A DNA stretch of 64,000 nucleotides, from NCBI GenBank assembly GCA_950106755.1, contig OX467090.1, forward strand, positions 19,693,092-19,757,091. Direction: 5' to 3'. A model generated the notes under the pieces. It was not told the origin of the DNA and did no database searches. It saw only the letters and a list, made by a program, of their open reading frames with translations. Both the position numbers and the translations under genes were made by a program. Origin of the DNA: Climacium dendroides. Lineage: Eukaryota; Streptophyta; Bryopsida; Hypnales; Climaciaceae. Shown here piece by piece: positions 24,052-33,865 of the stretch (within the stretch, counting starts at the first letter, position 1; each line of letters begins with the position of its first letter).

Positions 24052-26763
24052 TACATTAGCGCTCTATGATTGACTTCTTTACTTTTGTGACAGACTCAGA
24101 AAACCAAATACCTTTCATAATTAACCATCAAGGAGTAGCCTAAATTAAAACTCTACAAAAGGTCTAATGCACTACAAGGGCATAATGCTACTACCTCCAA
24201 TTCAAGTCAATAACCTATTCTTCCAGCAATTGGCAATTTGACTCATGTTGTACCAATCATGCAACACTAAGCACTAATCTAGACTTGCTACTTCTGTCAA
24301 ATCTTCCTTGGAGCAAATTAAACCGTTATAGAAAGTGACATGCTAGTCTTGAGCTACACGATTACCATTCCCTACAAAGAGTCCTCTTTTGAATGTGTAG
24401 GAGGATAGCATGTTGGCTCCTTCAAGATCTTCCGTCAATTTTTTCTTCTATCCATTGTTCTTCTTGTTCTCTATAAGTTTGCACAAGGTTTCATCCCTAC
24501 AAGGTAATTGGTCTCTATGTTGGCTTGGGAGTTTTAGATCTACATGTTTAAGTTAGTATAGGCATTGGAGTTGTTGGCTAAGGTAGTCTGCTTTAAAAGC
24601 GAGTGGACTCTTCAAATTGCCTCTATATTTAGGTCTAAATAGATAGTAGGTGGTCTTTAAATGGACCTCTCAAGCCAATGAGAGAATCGGGAGAAAAACA
24701 TTATTTATTGCAAATCACTTTAGAAGTTGCAAGTGGTCGGATTTTGGAAGACCTAAGGTCACAAACAAGTGCCTATAACAATTTTTTCTGAAAATTCATA
24801 AGTAATTCAAAAATGATTCAAAAAAATATGAAACCACTTGTGTGATGTTCCGCACCCATTTTTCTTTATTTGAAAAATGATTCAAAAATATTTCTATTCA
24901 TGGAAACCTTCAAAAAAGGAGGACCAGCTAATAAAAGGTCGCTTTAACCCCTAAATGCTTGAGGCACCAAAATCTGGTGTTTGTTAAACTTTGAAGTTAT
25001 ATAAAACCTAACCAAGTTGATATTTTTAATAGTTTATATTTTTGGAAAGTTCTTTATGAAGTCTAATTTTAGCATCAAAAATCCAATCTTGAAAATAAAT
25101 GATAGTGATTTTTCTATTCAAGATTTTATACAAGGGTACCCGTTGCAATCTTGACTTCCCATAGTGTTAAGAGCTCTTGGAAATGAGCCTCAAATACACT
25201 AGGTCTTGGAGAAAAAATCACATTCAAAATTCATTTAAAAAAATCATAGAGTATATTTTAAGAAGCCACAAATGGATTGGGGTTATACATGTTAAGCCCT
25301 TTAACCTCATATTTTTTGGTCACCAACTTTTTAGATTTGACATGCAAAAAGAGAATTGAAAGATTTTCATAGTTTTAACACCCTCAAGGTCAAATACTAT
25401 AATCTTTCACTCTATAAGTGATATAGTTGTGTTTTCATTTCCTATAAGATCTCTAACAAGTCTAATTTGAATTTGTACAATTACAAATCCAAAAACATTG
25501 ATACAACTTATCAAAATGTTGGCATTTTGTTCAATTTAGAGCAAATTCCAAGAAGCTCAAAATAGGCCTTGGGCATATACTTAGGGGTTAAGGCCATACT
25601 ACCTTATTACTATGCAATATGTTCAACAAGCTTTGGAATTGTTTGAGAGGCTAGGACTGTAGAGTGTAATATATGCATGTGAAGGATTTAGGATTAAGTT
25701 CAAGACAATAAAATAACGCTCAAGTTGAGCACATGTGTACAAGTCATGAGTTGGGGTAATCGTAGGTATCATGATAAGCATATGGAAAACATGAAAAATA
25801 CTTGCAAGCAAAATAAAAAAATTGGCCATATGAAATAACTTTATGAGGGTGCTTATAAAGTCAATTGGTCATGCAGTGATTGGCAATCATGCTCCAAAAC
25901 AACCACCAAAATTACATCCAATTTGATTTTCATGTAAAAAGACATCACTCAATGTGAATATAATTTCTATGAGGTTTGCACACTATCATTGATACTAATA
26001 ACAATTTAGCCTCATTACTATTAGTAAACATAAGTTATTTTCATTAGATCTTATTAGCAACAAAAAGAAGATTTCAATGCACTTTAGCAAGTATTATATA
26101 ATTGGATATAGTACAACATATAAATAACTAATAAATTTTCAAAGTTCTTTCCCTATCTATACAAAAAATCATTGGTATACTCTCATAAACTTTTATATTT
26201 TAGTTGTGTGAATCCATCTTATATCTAGAAAAAAAACTTGTTCTTTGGTGAAAAGATAAATTTCATATTTCAAGCAATATTAATTATGGGTGTATCCTAG
26301 AGTTAAAATATAGTTGTCATAGCATTTAATTCATTATTTTTTAAAATAGCTTCATCTTTATTCCTCCTACCTCTTAATTTACTGCATCCCTCAATCTCAA
26401 TTTTGAATTCAAATACCTTAAAATAGATACTAAATTTAGTACTTTGTCCCCTATTTCAAAATTATTTTTAAAAATAAATTATTAAAAAATTTGAAATATA
26501 TTATGCATTATCTGAGCTAGTACTTTAACTTGTTGACTTGTGCTAATTCAAAAGCCTTGTAAAATAATCTAAAAGTACCTCAAAAACATATTTTTCTTGA
26601 AACCAATTGTTTTCAAATTTCAATAGTTACTTGAATTTTAAAAAACAAGTTTAAAAGAAAAAAAATACAAGAATATGAGGTATGATCCTCAATCTACACT
26701 TGAATTTTTTAGGCAAAATTCTTTTTTTTTTAGCACTTTTATTGCTTGCCTTGCACTCACAAT
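24052..26763. other. AT-rich spacer without recognisable gene
   Basis: No frame longer than about 90 codons; none has a domain. The tandem array begins at 26,764, where sequence becomes shared with 47,127 and 62,610. The sequence just left of that point has no counterpart in the other units. Confidence 0.55.
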
Positions 26764-27958
26764 TAGAACATTTTAAGCAAATAAAGTTATGGTGTAAGAA
26801 GAATCTATCCATAAGATTTTCACTTTTGCAAGTTTTCCTTTTCATCCCATTCCCACATGAACTTATGCAAAACATTGTACCAAACGTCATAAAGCATCAA
26901 GTGAACTTTGTCGCCACTCTAGGATTGCACATCATTGAACTATAGATAAATTCTGCTTTTTCAACACACTTAAATGTATTCAATCCATTCATTACAATTC
27001 TCACAATAATTAAGCTCTTTGAAAAGACATCCATATTGTAAATAAAATCCCCCTAGTAGACATTGAGACTCTTAGAAGTCAACTAAAATTGGTCTCCATA
27101 ATTTTTATTTGTCATCACACCCTAAAAAGGGGCATGCCAAAGTCTTGGAATTCATTCTTCTAGTTAACAAAACAATCTGTTCAATTAGAGACAATGAGGG
27201 TGGCATGCAAATTGTAGATTAGCAATTCCATTCTTCCTTTACACTTAAGTGCTCTGACATCCATATTTTGGATGTTGAATAGAGGGCTTGCCGGCATTAT
27301 TTAGTCCAACAAACTTCTCGTTCATCCAATGTAATACTAGAATGTTCAAAAGACAACCTTCCTTAATGATCAATTTCAAAAATTTACAATAATTAAATGA
27401 TATTTTTGTATAAAGATATAATGATAATTGTGCCAAAATTCAAAAAAAGGAGGCATTTGAAGGTTAAAACTCAACCCAGTGTTGTAGTTAAGATAAAACA
27501 ACCCATTGCGGTTGCCTAAGAAATGAGCCATTGTGGATTTTTCTTTCAGTATGTGAGATGTGGGTCACAATACATGTCTTACATGACAGCAATGGAGTGA
27601 ACACTAACCTCATTAGGAATTTTTGATTTTTCAGTGTGAATGGTTCATTGTAAAAATTGACTTGTTTGGCCTTCCATAATAGGAAATTTTTTGACTGCAT
27701 TAGGTAGTGAGATGAGCATTCCAGATTCAGATTTTGTTGGTTTTAAGGTAGTCCGCAGACTCTTTTGGGCTGAACACTTGAGAAATTCCTAACGAATTCA
27801 TACTTTGTCAAAAATATTTAATTTCAATTCCACCTGCTGTTTCTCACACTTGTACTAATGTGGGAAAAAAATTGAAAAATTTCAGCAACAAGATGATGTC
27901 AAGCTCCTCATTCTGACCACAATGGGCTGGTTCGATTCAACACCAGCCGATATATTAG

Positions 27959-28692
27959 TTAATTGTGTGGTTCCCACCAAACAACCGCAAGGCCGCCAAC
28001 CCGAGTCACCAGACGCAGCATCTTTTCAAATCGACGACTCACACCCCGCATCTCCTTCAAATTGTCTCGGATTCCCCTCACAACTTCGAAAACTGCAGTT
28101 ACGCTCTTGCGCACCACATTTTTCTCACGCCGTCTGCTCGTCTCTTCCCCATGATCTGAGTTTACTACCCGCGTCTGCAACCCTCGACGCAGCGAGAACA
28201 GAATCTTGTATTCGTCCTTACTGGCATGGCATGCAGGGCTTCCGTAATCTCATGCCGCAATCACTCGTTCACCATCTCCACAACAGCGAATGCTTCTCGG
28301 ATTTCACGTGCAGCGGGAAGCGTCGGGGGTGACACTGGTGGTGGGGGAGTGCCAGGACGTGGTGGAATGTGAATATTTCCAGCCGGATCTTCAGATGAGT
28401 CCACTCCATAGATGGGGATGATGGTAAACGAGGTGTGGCAAAGACGACACGTACGGCTGTTGGAGAAGGGAGTGCAGGCATGGCCAGCAGCACAGGTGGA
28501 CGCAGGAAGTGGCGACCGGGTTCCCTGGAGGTGGCAGTTCAGAATATTTGGTACCGGGTTGGGGACTTGGTGTTGAACGACGGTGGAGCCGGTTGATGAC
28601 GATCCTTCATGATGAAGATCCAAGCTGCCTCCGGTGTACCTTCTGCTCTTCCGTGCAAGGCTAGTAGAATATGCCACCTGTTTAGATTTCAA
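27959..28692 (-). pseudogene. RMA/RNF5-type RING-finger E3 ligase pseudogene (unit 1)
   Basis: On the minus strand one frame (28,692-28,261) gives RTCRLCHTSFTIIPIYG followed by EDPAGNIHIPPRPG. This is the end of a RING finger and the IPPRP tail typical of ER-anchored RMA/RNF5/RNF185 ubiquitin ligases. The earlier half of the RING appears only in another frame, as GNPVATSCVHLCCWPCLHSL, which resembles the family pattern PVxTxCGHLFCWPCL but has the key Gly and Phe replaced. A C-terminal basic segment (27,959-28,180) is in yet another frame. The protein is thus split by frameshifts and its first Cys pair is not recognisable. Family members place ubiquitin on ER membrane proteins; this copy should not work. 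Confidence 0.55.
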
Positions 28693-29184
28693 TTAGGTGC
28701 AGAAAGGAAATTGTCAATCGCTTGTTTAATTACAATTATTGTAATCTGGATCGATAGGGGAAACATAACTGGTTGGAAAACTTGTGGAAAGATGAACTGA
28801 TAATTATACGGTTATAAAATCCTCGCCCTTTCTACTACAAATTAGCCCTTGAGGAGCTCATGAGCGGAAGCGTATATGAGTAGTGGGTTTCAAACCTCAT
28901 TGAACGTGACACTGTGCTGAAGTAAACTGCTGGTGCCGTCAATCAAAGCAATCGATCAGCCGCAACACTTGTTTTAGGACACCAACGCAACTTGGGTCGG
29001 GCTTTCATGTTTAACAATGAGAAGAGCTCAGACCATTACAAGTACTCCACCCAGGCCATGACTCCCAAGGACTCAAATAACTGTGAGGTAGACATTATTA
29101 CCGAATGCGACGCTGGATTTCACTTCGATCACACATTTAATCTTACTGGTAGAATACAACTTGCACTAACCACTAAGACGGTGA

Positions 29185-29340
29185 ATTTCATTCGAAGGGC
29201 GGTGATTTTATTGCCATTTTTCATAATCCGTGTGCCATTCTAATGGAATGTCGCGTCATCTTTGACATATTCAGTGCCATTTTAATGGAATGTAGTGCCA
29301 TTCTACAGGAACACCGCCATTTTAACGAAATTCACCATTC
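29185..29340. mobile_element. Short MITE-like inverted repeat upstream of AP2 gene
   Basis: GGTGAATTTCATTC at the left faces GAAATTCACC at the right, with a CCATTTTAA/GGCGG core shared with the MITE family at 32,084, 36,330, 52,425 and 56,551. Several CCATTTTAATGG-like half-sites lie inside. It ends about 500 bp before the predicted AP2 TATA box. The corresponding copy is present in unit 2 (about 49,556-49,711). Confidence 0.45.
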
Positions 29341-29437
29341 ACGAGTCTCACGGCTACTAACAGTAACTGCCGAAGAGCATTTTAACGAAATTCACCATTC
29401 ACGAGTCTCACGGCTACTAACAGTAACTGCCGAACAG
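29318..29437. repeat. 60-bp tandem duplication, unit 1 only
   Basis: Two adjacent 60-bp copies (29,318-29,377 and 29,378-29,437), each starting CATTTTAACGAAATTCACC, differ at only one or two bases. Unit 2 has a single copy at about 49,689. It lies in the upstream region of the AP2 gene. Confidence 0.9.
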
Positions 29438-29649
29438 ATAAAGCGTGTTTTAATGTGAGATGAATGGCACAGAGGCATTTCGATCTGACTTACATTATGC
29501 TCTTCCAACACGTCAACAACTTGAGTGAATATCTGGGGATCCCTTATTCCACAGAACGAGGGTACCAGACTTCCTCGCGATTCTCCGTCAATGCCAACGC
29601 GGACAAGGAGGGCTCCGGCACCAAATTGCACTGCAATCCAAGGTGTCAA
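29392..29649 (-). other. Exon-like ORF with splice-site borders, unrecognised
   Basis: On the minus strand an AG (in TTGGATTGCAG) precedes and GTAAGT follows an open stretch that encodes QFGAGALLVRVGIDGES, then SLVPSFCGIRDPQ and IFTQVVDVLEEHN. The pattern loosely resembles the N-terminal nucleotide-binding strand-loop of actin-related proteins, but no further exons were found, so this is only a suggestion. The matching ORF in unit 2 (49,703-49,960) differs by one Pro-to-Arg change. It may be an orphan exon of a lost gene. Confidence 0.25.
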
Positions 29650-29836
29650 GTATTATAGTACACCATTGATACCACTAAACTACACAGCCAACACCCGACA
29701 CTGGTTGATACCCGAGTAGCTCCAAAACTGGTAGGAAGGAAGCTAGTTTTCCTACTCGCGAGACTTCCCAATGTAACGCTTCCCGAGATCCGAGATCCGA
29801 GACATCAGGCATCCCAGGCTGCGAGCCTCTTAGCAG

Positions 29837-29844
29837 TATAAAAT
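29837..29844 (+). promoter_or_regulatory. TATA box of AP2 gene (unit 1)
   Basis: TATAAAAT followed by a C-rich tract. It is 189 bp upstream of the AP2 start codon, which would give a 5' leader of about 150 nt. Confidence 0.55.
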
Positions 29845-30025
29845 CCCCAGCCTCCCCAAAGTTACTGTCATTCAGATCATTTCACTGGGCTTAGGTTTGG
29901 CGTGTGTCTGCGCTAGCCAGCTTCTTCGTTCTCTGTCCATCACACTAGCTGTATGTTAGTCGCGTTGCTCTAACTAGCTTAACTTCGAAGCAGTCAGTTC
30001 ATTTCAATCCATTGATTTCAGCGAA

Positions 30026-31382
30026 ATGGAAGTATCACTGTCCAACAAGAATTCGGGTTCAAGTTCGAACACCTCGGACAACTCCACCGTGACCTCAACG
30101 GCGGATTGTAACGTCGCTCGTTCAGATTACTATCAGCGGCTGTTGCGTGATGAAGACATGACTTCGACCCGCAGTGGCGGTGCTCAGGTGGATCATGCTG
30201 ACGTTCTCCAAAACTCGGATGACTTGGAACACCTGGAGTGGGAGCGTGCACCGGAACTGAATTGGGAGCCTTCACAACTTCTGCCTCGGGTGCCCATGGA
30301 GGAGCTTCAGTGCCCCCGAACGAGTCAGACCGTACCAGTCGAGTTTCGTACCATCGATCTGTCGGAAGAGTCTCACGAAATGGGAGGACAGCATGAATCC
30401 CGACAGGACGATCAGTCGGCTCAGTCTGTGGAATGGGGCGGAGAATGTTCAGATGATCACATCGATGAAGCCTCCTCGCCACCTGTGTTGCCTTCCGACA
30501 AGAAGATCGGGGTCACATTCCACCAGAACAACAAGCGATGGGAGGCGCACTTGTATATCAAGGGCGTACGGCTGCGGGGACGCAAGAAGAACGGCGTGCA
30601 GATCTTTCTGGGCAGCTTTGAAACTGTAAAGGAGGCCAAAGTGGCCCACGACAGGGCCGCCATCAAATTCAAGGTAAAGTCGTATTCAAATATAGTGTAA
30701 GAAGTTCGGGGAATGAATTGTTCAATAATTTCCGCTGTTCCCTGTTGTGAAGCATGAACTGCCACCATGGTCAAAATGTCCAGATTCGCATTTCATGAGG
30801 CACCTAAGTATCTGGAACTCTAGATCCACAACTGCAGTATGTAGTTACTAGAACTCTAATTTGTGAACTTCACTAGCTTGTAAGGCACACTTTTCTGAAA
30901 CACTTGGTCCATTTCCACAACATGTACAGATGCCACCCAATAAGAAAGGGGAGCCTTACCCGTTGAACTTTCCTGCGGCCGTTCAAGCCAGCTACATGGA
31001 GGAGCACGCCCTCTGGACCACTCGCGACTTTCTGTGGAAGATCCGGCGCACGTCGAACAAGTTCAGCAAAGGCAAGAGCAGCTTGAAAGGGGTGACCGTG
31101 AGGAAACGAGCAGTGAAGCGCGGCAAGGAGTGGACGGTCAAATATGAATCCAAGATCAGCTTGACGCCCAAGGAGGTCGGGGACGACTTGAAGCGGACTT
31201 TCATGTTGGGCAACTTCGAAACGGAGGAGGAGGCGGGCCGAGCGTACGACCGAGCACTCTTGTTCCTGAATCAGCATCTGCCGGAAGTGGAGCAGTTGCG
31301 GTGCATCACGAATTACAGGCCGAGCAGCTACTCCGCCGCCGACATCGAGGCCATGGCAAGTAAGCTGCCAAGGCTACATTGA
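30026..31382 (+). CDS. AP2-family transcription factor with two AP2 domains, ANT-like (unit 1)
   Basis: Exons 30,026-30,673 and 30,930-31,382 (GT-AG, phase 0) give 366 residues. An acidic Ser/Glu-rich N-terminus (1-155) precedes AP2 repeat 1 (about 160-216: GVTFHQNNKRWEAHLY, then QIFLGSFET and AHDRAAIKFK). The linker runs from 217 to 266 (WTTRDFLWKIRRTSNKFSKG). Repeat 2 follows (about 267-345: LKGVTVRKR, EWTVKYESK, FMLGNFETEEEAGRAYDRA). The linker is the classic AP2-class linker. Repeat 1 has 14 residues between HLY and QIFLG, the length of the AINTEGUMENTA/PLETHORA group rather than the shorter euAP2 form. Repeat 2 carries an unusual insertion (about 287-305) and lost the usual YRG. ANT-type proteins bind DNA and control stem-cell and organ growth; the exact role here is inference. 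Coding sequence is essentially identical to unit 2. Confidence 0.88.
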
Positions 31383-32083
31383 CGACTGCAGTGAATCGGA
31401 GTGAATCAGTGGCCGCATAATTGCATTGACCGTTCCAATGGTTTATTAATGATCGATAGGAATGCAATTCAACCTGACCGACGAGCTGCGTGCATGAGAG
31501 CATGCATGCAGCATGGCTAAGCCTTGAAATTTGGACGCATGAGCATCTGACTCAAAGTGGATAAAGCTGGAGTTCCATTTCATATTGACTGTGAGTGTTA
31601 TATAATTGTAATTTTGTTGATCGAACAGAGTATGTTCGATTGCATTTATGTGGAGGTTTAAATATTTTGTCATGAGCAAGTATGAAGGAAACATATTTGT
31701 ATATGTTGCAGCAGAATGAATGCAACGTATGTAGTAATTTGGAATAATCAAGGTGACTGCTGCATGCAACGTGACTGCTTGTATAAGCAAAACTTGTAAA
31801 GAGTGACAATAGTTTGATTCAATTTAGTGTTTAACCCATTAAGGACTGGTTGATCACTTTCTGGTTGAAATTGATACTTCTTCAGTGGATCAGAGTCTTA
31901 ATATGAATTTGAATATAGATGAAATGGAAACAGGTGTGGGAAATTGGGAATTGAATGCATTAGGACAAGAACTAGGACAATCTATGCTAGCATGTGATTT
32001 TGGGGTTGAAAAAACAAACAAAATACTAGATATAAATACAAAAATCAATACTGCAATCATGCATTTACTGGAGAGCCCTAAAC

Positions 32084-32383
32084 GGGGAATTTCATTAAAA
32101 TGGTGATATTCCATGTGCCATTTTTCACACAGTGTGCCGTTTCCACAGTTCAGAGCAGGCGGTTTGAAATCTATTATTGTCTTGGACTCTATACCACTAT
32201 TAGATGTATTAAATCTAGGAAAGATGTAGATTTCAAATCAGTCAGTTTTTATAATCCACATATATCATAGATTTCAAGAATCTAGGGCTTTAGCAGAGTT
32301 TAAACCGCCCGATTTGAATTGCCCGATTTGAATTGTGAGAATGCCAAAGTCACAGAATAATCGCCATTTTAATGAAATTTCCC
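32084..32383. mobile_element. MITE, GGGGAATTTCATTAAAATGG family (unit 1, first)
   Basis: Left end GGGGAATTTCATTAAAATGG faces CCATTTTAATGAAATTTCCC at the right, in about 300 bp. Internal motifs near CAGTTCAGAGCAGGCGG and ACCGCC are inverted as well. There are four clear members in the window, two per array unit. Confidence 0.75.
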
Positions 32384-33139
32384 ATCTTAACATTTACACC
32401 AATTCCATCAATATGGTCAAATCTTTGAAATACTTCAAAGGTTTTTAATTTTGTAGTATATGATGCAAGCATTTTACTATTTGGTACGTAGGTGAGTCAA
32501 ACTTACAGCATAAGAGAAAAAACAATTTTTCTAGAAGGCCTTGAAGGTTTGACAAATCTAGTCTCTTTTTTTCAAGTAGAGAACCTAGCAAAAGTATACA
32601 ATATTTGACTTATTATTGTTAGTTTGTGTGAATACTATATGATACCAACAATACTTGACTTATTATTGTTAGTTTGTATGAATACTATGAGATACCAAAC
32701 ATTAGGAAAAAATAGATCTTCTAAAGTTTTTAAAGGATTTTGAAAATTGTAATATTTTTTTTTCCATTCATGTTTTCCGTATTGCTATTTACTTTTTGTT
32801 GAGATGTTGTATGATTGTCAATGTATGAGGTGGCTCAAAATTTGGGTATTGGACATGAAAATAAGTTTGATTTACAACCTTTTTTAGATCAATTTTTTTT
32901 TTAAAAACATTGTTCTACTATATGTAAGGGAGGTCTAAAATTCTACTTTGAGTACAATTTCTATGTAAAGTATGTTTTAACAATAAACAATCAAGTACAA
33001 GGGTGATTAAACACCTTATATTTTGATGTACCTAATTATTCAATCTATATCTAATATATCTTAGTTACCAAGTATGCATTTTAGTTATTAAGTTTTGATT
33101 CCTAACTTCTCCTTTCTAGAAGATAGTCAAACAAAGTAA

Positions 33140-33245
33140 AAGTTAGATAAGGTGAGCAAACATTTCATAAGATTCTTTAGGAAGACAAAGTCAAAGTTAG
33201 ATAAGATGATTCTTTAGGGAGACAAAGTGAAAGTTAGATAAAGTG
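33140..33245. repeat. 37-bp tandem repeat, about two units (unit 1)
   Basis: Unit begins GTTAGATAAGATGATTCTTT and ends GACAAAGTGAAA. The same locus in unit 2 (about 53,475-53,620) has one more unit, so it is a variable-number repeat. Confidence 0.75.
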
Positions 33246-33558
33246 AGTAGATAGTTCATAAGATTTTTTAGGGTTAGTGGTGACGTGAAAATCCTTAAGG
33301 ATGTCACTATAGAGTGGAATTCTAAATAGGGGCCTGATGTTTTTCTTTAATAGATAGACTACCTTATTTTTTAGTATTGTAAATAATGTCTTTGTGCTAA
33401 AGAATTGACACAATTTGCAACTTGTTGTCTAACTTGATGAATTGATGTCCAACTTCATATGTGATGCACGAAGTTCTATTTTCCAATCGTAAGTGCCACG
33501 CTACCACTTGCCTATCGTTAATTATGATTGTCAATGCTTTTTTTTTGTGCGTACCTAT

Positions 33559-33865
33559 CATGGTTGTCATATTGGACAAGTTACTATTCATTTCTTGTCG
33601 TGTAGGATGAGTTACTATTCATTTCTTGTCGTGTAGGATAAGTTACTATTCATTTCTTGTCCGTGTAGGATGAGTTACTATTCACCAAATGTAGCTTTCA
33701 AATATATTTGATCGTGGTTGTCATATTGTATAAGTTACTATTCATTTCATGTTCTGTAGGACGAGTTACTATTCATCAAATGTACCTCTCAAGTACATTT
33801 GATGAATAGTAACTCGTCCTACAAGACGAAAAATGAACAGTAATTTGTCCAGTATGACAACCATG
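33559..33865. mobile_element. Foldback MITE with internal tandem repeats (unit 1)
   Basis: Outer ends CATGGTTGTCATATTGGAC and GTCCAGTATGACAACCATG are inverted. Between them the block GTTACTATTCATTTCTTGTC is repeated several times in tandem, and a hairpin centred near 33,790 closes the element. The same locus in unit 2 is a much shorter, nearly perfect hairpin. The outer ends match the element at 97-343. Confidence 0.8.

Larger units (their letters stand above)
31383..33558. other. AP2 3' flank and AT-rich spacer (unit 1)
   Basis: The homogenised core ends near 31,550. A small ORF at 31,885-32,106 (NWELNALGQELGQSMLACDF) also stays open in unit 2, but the differences between the two are mostly amino-acid-changing. 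It is therefore not supported as a gene. A MITE at 32,084-32,383 overlaps its end. Confidence 0.4.

Noticed and set aside
27925..27950. GGTTCGATTC resembling a tRNA T-loop
   Set aside because: No acceptor, D-arm or anticodon arm can be placed around it.
30018..30482. 154-codon antisense ORF in AP2 exon 1
   Set aside because: Shadow of the coding strand with no recognisable domain.
31885..32106. Small ORF downstream of AP2 as a possible extra exon
   Set aside because: Open in both units, but the changes are mostly amino-acid-altering. AP2 exon 2 already ends with a stop, and no splice link is visible.
33140..33245. CRISPR-like spaced repeats
   Set aside because: Simple tandem repeat without unique spacers, in a plant nuclear context.
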